Positions 38,201 through 49,761 are shown, counted from the stretch's first letter. The stretch: 64,000 nucleotides of DNA from Linepithema humile (GCF_040581485.1 NC_090134.1:13507501-13571500); one strand, 5' to 3'. Numbers and translations: made by a program. Notes: generated by a model not told the origin, from the sequence alone.

Positions 38201-41200
38201 ATGGCAGAAGACGAAATCACATATCGTCAAGCAAAAAGCAAGAGAACACAGGCAAAGGCGGTATGTACGCGTGGAAAAACATTCGTTGACGAGCTGGGTG
38301 ACAGACGAATTTCCGTCGTCGAATTACGACAGCGACAAGCAAAATTCAGAGAATTCTGGAAGGTTTTCGACGAAGCACAGTCACGGATTGAATTGTTCGA
38401 AGCCGATGAGGGTCAAGAAGCTGTGCATAATAACGAGCGACAAGTATTCGAGGACAGATACTTCGAGATCGATACTAAATTCGAAGAGCTTATCATAGCC
38501 GCTACGGCACCTGAAAATACGCTTGGACCTAATCCATTTGGGGCTCTTACGCCGCAAAATACTCAAGACAACGGTCAGCCACCAAACATAAACGTGCGTT
38601 TACCGCGAATTGATCTTCCATCTTTTGCCGGATCATATGAAGACTGGCGCCCGTTTCGTGACGTCTTCATATCCATAATACACCAGAGTACGGTACTATC
38701 GACCATTCAAAAAATGCAATATTTGAAAGCAGCACTCAAGGGTGAAGCTGCTGACGTCATTAGTTCACTAGAACTGTCAGCTGATAATTACGTTGAGGCA
38801 TGGGACATGTTGAACGAGCGGTACGACAATCAGCGCGTGATAGTACAAAAACACATCAAAGCTATCTTTGATCTTCCAGTCCTTGTTAGAGAAGGTCACG
38901 CAGAACTTCGACAACTTTTGGATACGAGTTTGAAGCACCTGCGTGCTCTCAAGGTTTTAAAACGTTCAACTGATAAGTGGGACGATTTGCTTGTCCACAT
39001 AGTCACCAGTAAGCTAGCTCCAGCCACAAATAAAGAATGGGAGACAAGCCTCAAGAGTGCAGACGTACCAACGTTCAAGGAGTTGATTGATTTTCTTTCG
39101 CAACGCTGTCGCGCTCTGGAAGCGATAGATCGAAAGCCACAGTTGAATGCATCATCCAACAAGCCTGAGAAAAACGCATCAAAAAAATACACAGCGGCTC
39201 ACGCAGTAACGGATAAAACAGCATGCAGTTTCTGCAAGGGCGATCACCCTATTTATTGTTGTAGTAAATTTCAAGCATTATCCATTGACAAGAGGATCGC
39301 GGAAATACGGCAGCGTAAGATATGCTTGAATTGTCTAAAATCCACGGATCATCGAGCTGGGAATTGTAACGCAGGATCTTGCAAGAAGTGTCATAAAAGG
39401 CACAATACACTACTGCATTTAGAGTCAGATAAACAAGCAGAGAGCTCCGTGCCCAAGTCAACAGAGTCCAATACACATGAGCAAGCGCAAGATCAAGTAG
39501 CGCGCAGTGTAAATCACGCGACACGTGCAGCAGGACATCAGTTTTTACTTTCCACGGCAGTTGTTCATATTCAAGACATAAAGGGAAATCCGTACCCATG
39601 TCGCGCACTTTTAGATTGCGGATCACAATCTAATTTTATAACTATGGAGTTGGTGGAGAAATTAAAATTGAAGCAAGTTCCTAGTTGCGTGCCAATACAT
39701 GGTGTAGGAAATTCAAATGCGGCAACGCACGGCCTCGTCAAGGTGATCATGCGATCTCGGCTCAATGGCTTCAAGGCAGAACTCAGTTGCTTCGTTCTTC
39801 GCCAAATCACTCAGGAACTTCCAACTACGACCATTAAGAACGCAGACATTCACATTCCAACGGGAATCAAGTTGGCCGATCCTGAGTTCATGGAATCTGC
39901 GAAGATTGACCTGTTACTAGGCGTCGAAGTATTTTGGAATCTTATTTGCGTGGGTCAAATAAAGGCGACCGATACTCAACCCTGTTGGCAAAAGACGCAG
40001 CTGGGATGGATTGCTGCCGGCAAGTTTCTAACAAGACAATGCTCAAATTTGACTCTTTGCAATCTCACTGCAAACGAAGAATTAAATCACGCTATGAGAC
40101 GATTTTGGGAAATTGAGCAGGGCGCGCGGAATGATCAGCTGACTCTGGAAGAACGAAATTGCGAAGAACATTTCGCCAAAAACTATATCCGAAATTCAGA
40201 AGGCAGATTCATCGTAAAACTCCCGGTCAAAACTGAGGAAATGTCCCAACTTGGTCAATCCAGGGATATCGCGGTACACCGATTCAAAGGGCTCGAGAGG
40301 AGATTTAAGCGTCAACCTTCCCTGAAAGGTGATTACGTGGAATTTATGCGTGAATATGCGACATTGGGTCACATGAAAGAGCTACGAGGTGAACAGTCAA
40401 CCGCAGCACTTCATTATTATATACCACATCATTGCGTCATCAAAGAAGAGAATTCTACAACTAAGTTAAGAGTGGTATTTGATGCGTCGTGCAAGACTTC
40501 ATCAGGGATCTCACTCAATGACGCTCTCATGATTGGTCCTGTCTTACAGCAAGATTTAATATCGATTATTCTTAGATTTCGTACATTCAAGTACGCTCTA
40601 ATAGCGGACATAGAAAAAATGTATCGCCAAGTATTAGTGGATGAATCGCTACCTGTAAATGTACACACTGAATGGAAGGCTTACTTATCACAGATCAAGC
40701 AACTGAACAATTTTTGCATTCCGCGTAATGCAATGGAAATTCATCCAATTGTGCGAATCGAGCTACATGGCTTTTGCGACGCAAGTCAAAACGCATATGG
40801 TGCGTGCTTATACATCCGCGTCACTGATCAGGACGGCATACATTATACGAACTTGTTGTGTTCAAAATCGCGCGTCGCTCCGTTGAAAACGGTGAATTTA
40901 CCTAGATTGGAGCTCTGTGGCGCTCAGCTACTGTCGCAATTAGTGCATAAGACAATACAAGTTTTGGATTTGCAGCTCCATGAGATATACTACTGGACGG
41001 ATTCTACGATAGTCATAGGATGGATCAAATCGCCCAGCCGCAATTTTAGCACTTTTGTCGCGAATAGAATTGGAGAAATTCAAGAGCTCACTACAATTGA
41101 AAATTGGCGTCACGTGAGGACGAAGGATAATCCGGCAGATCCTTTGTCTCGTGGGTTCAACGCAGAAGCTCTCAAGAAGTCAGAGATTTGGTGGAAAGGT

Positions 41201-42814
41201 CCTCCATGGTTACGTCAAGATCAATGTTGTTGGCCTAAACCAAATCAACAGGTCATAAATTTGGATGAGTTACCAGAACGCCGCAGAATGATAATCACTA
41301 ATACTACGGCGAGGGACGACTTTGACGTATATGAAACTTTCTCTTCATATGCTCGACTCGTTAGAGCCATTGCGATTTGTTTCAGATTCGTTCACAATTC
41401 TCGATCTGACCCGCAGCAAAGAAGATTTGGTGCAGTCACTGCACAAGAATTCGAAGCCGCTAGAAAAAGGATTGTTAAGCAAGTTCAGCAAGTAGCTTTT
41501 CAAGATATAGTCAAGGATATCAAAGGGAAGGAAACGAACACGAAAAACCACCGTTTGCTTAATCTAAACCCGTTCATAGATTCCGAAGGACTACTCAGAG
41601 TAGGCGGTCGATTAAAAAGGTCAGATCTATCATACGACAGTAAACATCAGCTTATCCTACCTACTCGTCATCGTTTCACTCAACTTGTCATTGAGCACGA
41701 GCACAAGAGGACTCTTCACTCAGGCTCGCAGTGCACTTTAGCAGCCGTGAGATTACAATATTGGCCCGTAGGAGCTCGAAGCATGGTGCGCAAGATAGTC
41801 AATAAATGCGTCATTTGCTTCAAGGCCAAACCGCGTGTCTCCAAACAAATTATGGCCGACCTTCCTTCCACTCGCGTTAATAAATCTAGACCGTTCAGCA
41901 ATGTTGGCATCGATTATTGCGGTCCAATCTTGCTACGCGAGGGCAAGCGTCGCAACGCTAAAAGCTCAAAGGCTTGGATTGCCATATTTGTTTGTTTCGC
42001 TACGAAGGCTATACACATTGAGCTGGTAACGGATTTAACATCGGAAGCATTCTTAAGCGCTCTAAAACGATTTATCGGGCGAAGAGGAAGGCCCTCCAAT
42101 ATATTCTCCGACAACGGAACCAACTTCGTGGGCGCAAATCGAGCGCTAGAAGAATTACGAGATCTATTCAATCAAGAGGAGTTTCGTCACCGCGTCACAA
42201 ATGAGGCAGCCAGTGATGCCATCACGTGGCATTTTATTCCTCCGCGCGCGCCACACTTTGGTGGCCTGTGGGAGGCCGCTGTGCGATCTACTAAGCATCA
42301 TTTCTATCGAGTCGCATCGGACGGCTCATTAACATTTGAAGAAGCTGCCACGTTACTAATTCAGATCGAAGCGATATTAAATTCACGACCTATAACCCCG
42401 TTATCCTCCGATCCTGACGATAGTTCTTATTTAACTCCTGGACACTTCCTAATCGGAGACTCACTCATTGCATATCCGGAACCAGATTTACAGCATTTAC
42501 CGAATAATCGTCTATCTAGATGGCAGTACATAGAGAAAATTCGACAGCAGTTCTGGAAACGATGGTCAGTGGAATACCTTCACCAGATGCAACAACGTAA
42601 CAAGTGGAAACGAGACGAGGGACCTCCAATCCAAGTCGGACAGCTGGTTGTGGTCAAAGAAGACGGTTTACCACCACAATCTTGGCTAGTAGGCCGCATC
42701 ATGGAGGTGCACCCCGGGGCTGACAACGTCGTCCGAGCTGCTAGTGTTAAAACCACGCGAGGAACTTTTAAAAGGCCAGCTTCAAAGCTGTGCGTGTTGC
42801 CTTTAGAGACATAA
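38201..42814 (+). CDS. gag-pol: BEL/Pao gag-pol polyprotein lacking the RT core
   Basis: One 1,537-codon frame starts at ATG (CAGTATGGCAG). Gag includes a DUF1759 region (LPRIDLPSFAGSYEDWRPF, residues ~125-330) and Cys knuckles (CSFCKGDHPIYCC near 342; CLNCLKSTDHRAGNC near 377). The DUF1758 protease has LLDCGSQSNFI near 470. RT begins with LRVVFDASCK and ADIEKMYRQVLVDE, then jumps near residue 815-830 to the pre-RNase H segment, so the YxDD palm is missing while the frame is kept. RNase H (GFCDASQNAYGACLYI, WTDSTIVIGW), an H2C2 finger, integrase (VGIDYCGP, SDNGTNFVGA, LWEAAV) and DUF5641 follow. Without RT it must be copied by an autonomous relative's enzyme. Confidence 0.92.
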   Translation: MAEDEITYRQAKSKRTQAKAVCTRGKTFVDELGDRRISVVELRQRQAKFREFWKVFDEAQSRIELFEADEGQEAVHNNERQVFEDRYFEIDTKFEELIIAATAPENTLGPNPFGALTPQNTQDNGQPPNINVRLPRIDLPSFAGSYEDWRPFRDVFISIIHQSTVLSTIQKMQYLKAALKGEAADVISSLELSADNYVEAWDMLNERYDNQRVIVQKHIKAIFDLPVLVREGHAELRQLLDTSLKHLRALKVLKRSTDKWDDLLVHIVTSKLAPATNKEWETSLKSADVPTFKELIDFLSQRCRALEAIDRKPQLNASSNKPEKNASKKYTAAHAVTDKTACSFCKGDHPIYCCSKFQALSIDKRIAEIRQRKICLNCLKSTDHRAGNCNAGSCKKCHKRHNTLLHLESDKQAESSVPKSTESNTHEQAQDQVARSVNHATRAAGHQFLLSTAVVHIQDIKGNPYPCRALLDCGSQSNFITMELVEKLKLKQVPSCVPIHGVGNSNAATHGLVKVIMRSRLNGFKAELSCFVLRQITQELPTTTIKNADIHIPTGIKLADPEFMESAKIDLLLGVEVFWNLICVGQIKATDTQPCWQKTQLGWIAAGKFLTRQCSNLTLCNLTANEELNHAMRRFWEIEQGARNDQLTLEERNCEEHFAKNYIRNSEGRFIVKLPVKTEEMSQLGQSRDIAVHRFKGLERRFKRQPSLKGDYVEFMREYATLGHMKELRGEQSTAALHYYIPHHCVIKEENSTTKLRVVFDASCKTSSGISLNDALMIGPVLQQDLISIILRFRTFKYALIADIEKMYRQVLVDESLPVNVHTEWKAYLSQIKQLNNFCIPRNAMEIHPIVRIELHGFCDASQNAYGACLYIRVTDQDGIHYTNLLCSKSRVAPLKTVNLPRLELCGAQLLSQLVHKTIQVLDLQLHEIYYWTDSTIVIGWIKSPSRNFSTFVANRIGEIQELTTIENWRHVRTKDNPADPLSRGFNAEALKKSEIWWKGPPWLRQDQCCWPKPNQQVINLDELPERRRMIITNTTARDDFDVYETFSSYARLVRAIAICFRFVHNSRSDPQQRRFGAVTAQEFEAARKRIVKQVQQVAFQDIVKDIKGKETNTKNHRLLNLNPFIDSEGLLRVGGRLKRSDLSYDSKHQLILPTRHRFTQLVIEHEHKRTLHSGSQCTLAAVRLQYWPVGARSMVRKIVNKCVICFKAKPRVSKQIMADLPSTRVNKSRPFSNVGIDYCGPILLREGKRRNAKSSKAWIAIFVCFATKAIHIELVTDLTSEAFLSALKRFIGRRGRPSNIFSDNGTNFVGANRALEELRDLFNQEEFRHRVTNEAASDAITWHFIPPRAPHFGGLWEAAVRSTKHHFYRVASDGSLTFEEAATLLIQIEAILNSRPITPLSSDPDDSSYLTPGHFLIGDSLIAYPEPDLQHLPNNRLSRWQYIEKIRQQFWKRWSVEYLHQMQQRNKWKRDEGPPIQVGQLVVVKEDGLPPQSWLVGRIMEVHPGADNVVRAASVKTTRGTFKRPASKLCVLPLET

Positions 42815-42915
42815 GAACTCGTCATATTGGATGCGAGATTGAACATTTTTGCTTTATTAATTCGTAATTTTAGTCATCTTAGATTGATAAGTTAAACTCA
42901 TCAAGGCGCGCGGTA

Positions 42916-43233
42916 TGTACAGTCCGATTGTCTGTAGTAACTATGTTTCTTTATTTATTTGAATTACCGCCACGCCACGGCGTTCAAAAATACATATTAG
43001 TTAGCCGCATATTTTAGTTTCATCGTCAGCCGTCGCGGCGCTGTATTAATCGTTTTACGTTCCTTCGTGCGTATGTAACGACGAGACGCATGGTACAAGA
43101 AACCACGTGTAAACGCAATAAAATGTTGTAACAAACACATCGAGTAATTATTAAAAGGATTATTTACGAGAACCAGTAAAAATAAAAGAGAAAACGCGTG
43201 CCGAGCACCCGGCTAAACGAGAGCCGCATAACA
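42916..43233 (+). mobile_element. BEL/Pao 3' LTR
   Basis: It is identical by eye to the 5' LTR over 318 bp. The preceding stretch CAAGGCGCGCGGTA is the only purine-leaning candidate for a polypurine tract. Confidence 0.93.
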
Positions 43234-43296
43234 ACTTTTCTTGTTTTTAGAGAAATAACTCTGAAAATATTCTATTCATCTAAAATTGTGATGGTA

Positions 43297-44083
43297 CACA
43301 GTAAAAAATAAAATGTTAATTTTAACATTTTTTGCATGTCCCAGAAAGTCCACTCTAAATTTTAAGTTAAAATAACTCTTATTCATTGTGTTACTTATTG
43401 ACAAATTAAAAATGTTAAGTAATTGACACAATGTTTTACATTTAGTTTTGTTATTGTGACTTTAAATGTGATGTGAAAATTACATATAAATTATTTAAAA
43501 ACTACATAAAAGAGTAGTTACAATAATTCATAGAAAATGTTAATAGAACATTTTCATTCGTATAATATGAATAAAAAAATTGATTCATTTTAACATAATT
43601 CTTTAGTTATCTAAAATAGTAACATAAATAATATGTTAATATTTTAACACAAAAAATATGTAAGTTTTAACATATATATATATATATATATGTAACATAT
43701 ATGTATATGTTAAAACTTACATATTTTTTGTGTTAAAATATTAACATATTATTTATGTTACTATTTTAGATAACTAAAGAATTATGTTAAAATGAATCAA
43801 TTTTTTTATTCATATTATACGAATGAAAATGTTCTATTAACATTTTCTATGAATTATTGTAACTACTCTTTTATGTAGTTTTTAAATAATTTATATGTAA
43901 TTTTCACATCACATTTAAAGTCACAATAACAAAACTAAATGTAAAACATTGTGTCAATTACTTAACATTTTTAATTTGTCAATAAGTAACACAATGAATA
44001 AGAGTTATTTTAACTTAAAATTTAGAGTGGACTTTCTGGGACATGCAAAAAATGTTAAAATTAACATTTTATTTTTTACTGTG
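43297..44083. repeat. 787-bp near-perfect palindrome, TA target
   Basis: CACAGTAAAAAA at 43297 and TTTTTTACTGTG at 44083 are flanked by TA on both sides. The two ~393-bp arms look essentially identical and meet in an alternating TA centre near 43690. It has no coding capacity. TA duplication and foldback form fit a Tc1/mariner-type foldback MITE. Its end matches the older copy at 12555. Confidence 0.9.
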
Positions 44084-44409
44084 TATCTCACTCTTGTTTA
44101 GTTTATTCAATATCTATAATAGAATAAACTTATTCTTATTGATAATTGAATAGGAAGGGAGTCCGATAAGTAGAAAAACTAAAAAAGTTTTAGATACAGA
44201 ATATCTACTGCAATTACAATCTCTTGTAACAATTAATTAACAGCGCGTTGTTGATGAAAAAAGAAGAAAAAAATAATAAATAAGAAAAAAAATAACCAGA
44301 AATCTAGCATAATCGTTTGTGCGTATCTTTATGCAACATTGATCAAACTAACTTAACTTGTGATATCAGTTTACATAAATTTATGAATATTAGTAATTCT
44401 TGAAAAATA
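44084..44409. repeat. Partial satellite unit (same family as 11347-12552)
   Basis: TATCT...GATAATTGAATA...GAGTC...CAGAATATCTACTGCAA and the following phrase on CTCTTGTAACAATTAATT parallel the ~385-bp satellite. Only the right part of one unit is present, starting exactly at the palindrome's TA. Confidence 0.6.
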
Positions 44410-45026
44410 TTAAGAATAATTATAAAAAACAAAGTTTCCGCTATTTCCGCCACGGTTGTTTTTGTACCTATTGCTTCGGAAATTTCTGCCTCGAAAACTT
44501 CCGCGTCCTCTTCCGCCTCTTTGTCATCTAGGTTTTATAAAAATTTATTATTATTTTAAATGTCTATCTTTCGATATTATTTTGTATTAACATTTGCGTA
44601 TATAAGATTACACTTACTTTTTAGAGACGCCTGTTTATTTTGTTTTTTTTCTTCCTTCATTTCTTCATTAAAAAAAATTTTTAAATTTATAAGTATCATA
44701 ATATTAATGTATTAACATGTGTATATAAAATTACACTTACGTTTTGGACAACTGTTTATTTTCGTCCTCCGCCAGTTTTTCAATTTCTGCATCTAAGAAA
44801 TAATTTTTTTTTATTTATAAGTATATTGTCATGTTAAAAAATGTTATATTTATCGTATAAAAAAAAAGAAATATATACCTAATTTTTTTTTTAAATTGAT
44901 TAATTCATTTTCCAAGCTCTTTATTTTTTCTTTTAATTTTTCGTTTTCTTGATCCGGATCATCCATACAAATATCATCGAAATTAATGTCCTCAAATTTT
45001 CTAGAGGATTGAGTTTCTTTGGCCAT
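44410..45026 (-). pseudogene. Decayed paralog of the coiled-coil/RG gene
   Basis: Exon 1 (44879-45026) starts MAKETQSSRKFEDINFDDIC and ends in a coiled coil (ENEKLKEKIKSLENELINL) with the same exon phase as the gene at 14962-15799. A 52-bp exon follows at 44792-44741 (DAEIEKLAEDENKQLSK), then a charged exon ending at donor 44618. The last exon keeps an RG-rich frame (RGGRGRGSFRGRNFRSN) to TAA at 44410-44412. However, the Trp codon of the other copy is TGA here, and the corresponding acceptor TATAG reads TATAA. A different acceptor (ACCTAG) could yield an acidic tail instead. Probably a pseudogene, possibly a divergent isoform. Confidence 0.5.
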
Positions 45027-46180
45027 TCTAAAAATAAAATTAAATAAAATTTTATTGAGTGTGTATAATATTGTGTTAAAATATTGTGTACAATGATTAA
45101 ATAGAACTGTACTATTATTCTTTGTGAATTAACCATGCTGAGAGTCACGGTATGATGTATGAGTATTGTTATGAATCATCAGGAGTTCAATTGTGCATCA
45201 TGTAATGTTGTGAAAATTACAAAACTGAGGTTACAAATTTACCAGGTTATTGAACAATAAGATCGTAGATATTTTAGCAAATTTGCTCACTTTTGTAATT
45301 GTCACTACATTGCATGATAACACAATCGACCCCCGGTTCATTTATTTCAACAAATAAATATTATGCAAGGCGCGAGAGATAAAAAAGCTTAGGTGCAAGC
45401 CCTTTGCATTTCGTGGAAAGAATTTCATATTATTTTGATAGACATACCTGTTAAGAAGACGATTATTACGTTTCACAGGTCTTCTATCGATTGCCGATTT
45501 ATTAATGTGACTGTTGAAAATAAGTGTGGTCGAATGGTCATGTGTATCACTCTGAAACTTTGGTAGGCAAATACTATTTTTCATGGAAGAAAAAACAATA
45601 CAGACAAAGTAGACCGCGACGAGGATGTTACTGTTGAAAATAAGTGTGGTCGAATGGTCACGTGTATCACTCTGAAACTTTGGTAGGCAAATACTATGTA
45701 TCGCGGAAGAGAAAACAATACAGACAAAGTAGAACGTGACGAGGAAATTAGGAAAACATCTTCCAACTTCTACACAGTGATGCCCATTTGCGCACGCAGG
45801 CATCATGGGTACCGTAGTGGAGGGGATACCAATACAAGCGAGACCGCTGCTGTCACGTGTCTGTGTAGCTCGGTGAGCGCATGGCACATGCAAACCAAAT
45901 ACAAGCGAGAATCGTGTTTATGTGCTGCGTAGAATACATTAGTCGTTTCATGACAAGATCACGAGACGTAATCTCGTGCGATCTATAATCGTTGCAAATT
46001 GATCGCCCGTACTAAGTGTTTTGATAAACGTTATTGTTGAACGTAACGTCAACAGCATTTTCTCATTGATTCTTGAAGTGGCAATCTACGACTGCTGTTT
46101 TCAGCTTGTTTCTCGTGCAAATCAAAGGAAACATCTCTACAGATGTTTCTGCGTTATCGTTTTTGTGTAATTATAATATC
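45027..46180. other. Gene-free stretch with a ~120-bp tandem duplication
   Basis: About 45510-45629 is repeated at about 45630-45749, with CTGTTGAAAATAAGTGTGG and TGGTAGGCAAATACTAT in both. A minus-strand 183-codon frame crosses it (45342-45893), but it resembles nothing I know and its repetition follows from the duplication. I see no other feature. Confidence 0.45.
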
Positions 46181-47610
46181 ATTGGTAAGAATATTTTAAT
46201 TTTAATTTTTAATTAAATTTGCTTCTGCATTTTATTAGTTACATACTATTTTATTACTTTATTCTCTTTTTTGCTCAGATATTACTCTTTTCAGTCTGTA
46301 TTTTTATACAAATTTGTCTTTGGTTAACATTATATCTAATTTACTATTTTTTCACCAAATAATTCAATGTTTCAATGTTTTAGCTCTTCAGTATTCTAAG
46401 TATTTTGATGCGATTCCGTCCTATAAGAGGCTGACTCAAAATTGATTTAATTATCAAAAGTAATTGTATTTGTGTAATAGTATTTGTGAGGATTTTGTAG
46501 TAATAGTTTTCTCGGTTTGGTATGGAAGTATAATAGGATTAATGCAAAAAAATTGTGTTTAGTTTAAAAAGCTTTGAGTTCTTAAAATTTATAAATTCAA
46601 TTTTATAACATTTTAAATATCTTGTCATACGTTCATGCATATTATCAAATTGTCTTAAACAACTGACCTTTCTCTTTCAAACAAATCCTTGTTTGTTTCT
46701 CTATGACTTTTCTAAGTTAAGTCATAAATAGTTTAAACTTATAAAATTGCTGTAACGTTGTAACATCTTGGTAAAAAAGAAATTTTGTTTATTTACACTA
46801 AATTCAATACAGAATAAATTCAATATAAAAAATTCAATATAAGAGAAGTTTTGAGATTTATAATATTATTGGTCAAAGATCAAAATGTTTCAATTAAAAT
46901 TTTTTAATTCTGTTTTAAATTTGTTATTATTTCGCATAATAATTCAATGTTTCCATGTTTTAGCTATTCAGTATTTAATTTTGAGGCAATTCCGTCCTAT
47001 AAGAGGCTGACTCAAAACGATTTTATTGTCAAAGGTAACATATTCTATATCATGGTATTTTTAATATTTGATTTATCTATTACTTTTCTACGTTATTTTT
47101 CGCAAAAAGTACGCGAAATTATTATTTTTTAAAGAATCAAATCGTGCAAAGCAGTGTAGTTAATTTTTTTAAATCTGAATCAAAAATAAAATATTTAATA
47201 TTAAAAAAGGTATTCAATTTTTTAATGGTTTATATAAGTATTAAGTTTATAAAGATCTGCTTTTTATACGCAACGTTAGTTTTTGAATTGAGATTTTTTC
47301 AAATGTACAATTAGAATCTATTAAAAACATATGTTTTTATTAAAGATGAATGTCTTTATTTTTGAACATTATCACTTCTGAGGTTAATGCATTTGCACCA
47401 ATGGTGCATTAAAGTATAAATACTCCATGAGAAAAAATCTTGCTTCAGTATGTTAGTTTCTGCTTGTAGAACGGTCGCAATGATTCACGATCTTCGAACT
47501 AAATGTTTGTTTTATTAACGCTTTAGTCAACTTTTGACATAAATACATATACTTTGGAATTATTGTGTTCAAAAATAAACAAATGTATTTGTTTGCCTTT
47601 ACATCTAATA
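46181..47610. other. A+T-rich stretch with a diverged ~580-bp duplication
   Basis: The block ending GATTCCGTCCTATAAGAGGC then TGACTCAAAA occurs at about 46363-46460 and again at about 46941-47040, with neighbouring similarity on both sides. No gene supported. Confidence 0.4.
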
Positions 47611-48290
47611 TACAGGGTGTCCCACCAACAGTGGCCACCCCCTTTTATCTTTTAAATTAAAAGAAATAAACCATAACAAATAGATATCAAATTGAACGGT
47701 TCAAACTGAACTCTTTTGTAAGCATAACAGTTGCTTGCAAAAGCTATTCATGTTAACGAACGGAGAGGTATGCATAATTTTTTTATAATAATGTAGATAT
47801 TTTGATGTAAAAACAATCGTAGCGTTATTTGAAAAGAATACAACGATGTATGATTTAATATAAATATTTTACATATTATACGTGTTTTATCGGCTTGAAT
47901 TATCGTGAGCGACGTCTATCTTTTCATTTTCGGTCCTGCGATATGGCCAACTTCTGATTCGTGCGTTACAGATTGATGTATGTTAATTGAAGTTGTAGCG
48001 CTGTTAATTATTAATTAATTACATAAATTGGCCATATCGCAGGGCCGAAAGTGAAAAGGTGGACGTCGCCCGCGATATTTCAAATCGATAAAACTCGTAT
48101 AATATGTAAAATATTTATATTAAATCATACATTGTTGTATTCTTTTTAAATAGCGCTACAATTTTTCTTACATTATGCTTACAATAGAGTACAGTTTGAA
48201 CCATTTAATTTGATATATATTTGTTTTGGTCTATCTCTTTTAATTTAAAAGATAAAAGGGGATGACCACTTTTGATGGGACATCTTGTAT
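47611..48290. repeat. 680-bp foldback with mariner-like ends
   Basis: TACAGGGTGTCCCACCA at the left pairs with TGATGGGACATCTTGTA at the right, with long inverted arms (CTTTTATCTTTTAAATTAAAAG in both senses). The outer 13 bases match the TIR of the mariner element at 26246-29154, suggesting mobilisation by a related transposase. Confidence 0.8.
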
Positions 48291-48336
48291 AATTATTACA
48301 AATTTATTTGCAGATTTTATTTAAAGCTCTGTTATG

Positions 48337-48809
48337 TATACAGGGTGTCCCATTTTGAAAAAATATGTTTCAATTTTAGAAAAGAAAGTTTCGAATATTA
48401 ATTGTATAATTTTAAAGTGGAGAGAAAGTGATAAAATCTGTTTTATCTTTATTAGTGATGTCAAAGTCACGTGAAAGTATTATTGTAACTTTTGAATGGA
48501 AGTCTTAATTTTGTACATTCTTGTAGCTAACGTCGAGACATTTTTAAATCATTGTGATTAGGTTAGGTTAAATTTTCTTTAGAGTTTTCTAAGTTATAAA
48601 GCTTCAAAATTTGAGAACTGCCGACGTAGACATTACTTGATATACATCGCGAAGAGATTGCTCGGTAAGATTTTATATTTTGTAGCCCTGAAAAAAGATG
48701 ATGTAATATAAGTAGATATGTACGTGTATATGTTTCAATTAATTAATAATGTGTTCCAAAGTTATATTATCAATTTGTATATAGGTTTGAATATGATGTT
48801 CACCATATG

Positions 48810-48857
<48 letters not shown>

Positions 48858-49208
48858 GCGCGCGAGTGCATGCACGCATGTTGCCTGAAAGGGCATGTAT
48901 GATATTCAATATTGTTCTTACCGAGCAATATTCGATGTATATCGGGTAATGCTTGTACCGACGGTTCTTAAATTTTTAAGCTTTATAACTTAGGAAACTC
49001 TAAAGAAAATTTAGCTGAACCGTAGTGATTTGAAAAAGTCTCGACGCGTTAGTTATAAATTTTTGAATGCAAATCTTAATTTTATATTGTTGATTCTTGT
49101 GTCATCTTCACGTGATTTTGACCTTGCTATTCAAGGTTAAACTGACTTATTACTTTGTCCCCTTTAAAATCATTAAGCATATTTTTTTTAAAGAGACATG
49201 TTGTATAT
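48337..49208. repeat. ~870-bp foldback with mariner-like ends
   Basis: TATACAGGGTGTCCCATTT at the left pairs, diverged, with AAAGAGACATGTTGTATA at the right. Inverted inner blocks include CCGAGCAATATTCGATGTATAT against its complement. A (CA)n(CG)n tract lies near its centre. Confidence 0.75.
48812..48864. repeat. (CA)n(CG)n compound microsatellite
   Basis: About 31 bp of CA repeats pass directly into about 22 bp of CG repeats. Both parts can adopt Z-DNA. It sits at the centre of the foldback at 48337-49208. Confidence 0.9.
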
Positions 49209-49351
49209 AAATTATTGTAATTGTTGTTACAATTTTTTAATTTTTCTTTAAAATTATTTAAAAAATTGTGGCAAATGTTACAGTAATTATGTGTCTGTTA
49301 TGAAATTAATATAATTGATTTACATTTCAGAATTTAATAAACAGTAAATAA

Positions 49352-49720
49352 TTAGAACGGCTGCTGTGCGCCTATAAAAACCGGCTGCTGTGTGCCGATA
49401 TAAGGCTGCTGTGCGCCTATAAAAATCGGCTGCTGTGCGCCGATACAAAGCTGCTGTGCGCCAATAGAAGGCTGCTGTACGCCTATAAAGACCGGCTGCC
49501 GTGCGCCGATATAAGGCTGCTGTGCGCCTATAAAGATCGGCTGCTGTGCGCCGATATCAGGCTGCTGTGCGCCGATACAAGGCTGCTGTGCGCCAATAGA
49601 AGGCTGCTGTGCGCCTTTAAAAAAAGGCTACTGTGCGCCTATAAAGACTGGCTGCTGTGCGCCTATAAAGGCCGGCTGCTGTGCGCCGATATAAGGCTGC
49701 TGTGTGCGTGTAAAAATATA
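49352..49720 (+). repeat. Cys-rich/TATA minisatellite of Helitron copy C
   Basis: About sixteen units of 21 or 24 bp on GGCTGCTGTGCGCC follow the conserved acceptor TTTACATTTCAG near 49330. Some units carry CTATAAA and others CGATATAA. The latter turns the Gln codon of copy A into a stop, yet unit lengths remain multiples of three. Confidence 0.8.
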
Positions 49721-49761
49721 ATATAAAATATTTAATATATATTTGTTTTAATCAGATAAAA

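Larger units (their letters stand above)
37494..43233 (+). mobile_element. Complete BEL/Pao retrotransposon, RT-deleted
   Basis: Two 318-bp LTRs that look identical base for base flank one long gag-pol frame, and a perfect 5-bp duplication ACTTT lies outside (37489-37493 and 43234-43238). The total is 5,740 bp. Identical LTRs mean a very recent insertion. It landed just 3' of the Tnp2-like element. Confidence 0.95.

Noticed and set aside
45342..45893. 183-codon minus-strand frame with an internal 40-residue repeat
   Set aside because: The repeat mirrors a ~120-bp tandem duplication of noncoding-looking DNA; composition is not protein-like and no family is recognised.
48557..48570. TTAGGTTAGGTT, resembling the insect telomere repeat
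   Set aside because: Only about two units, inside a foldback arm; not a telomeric array.
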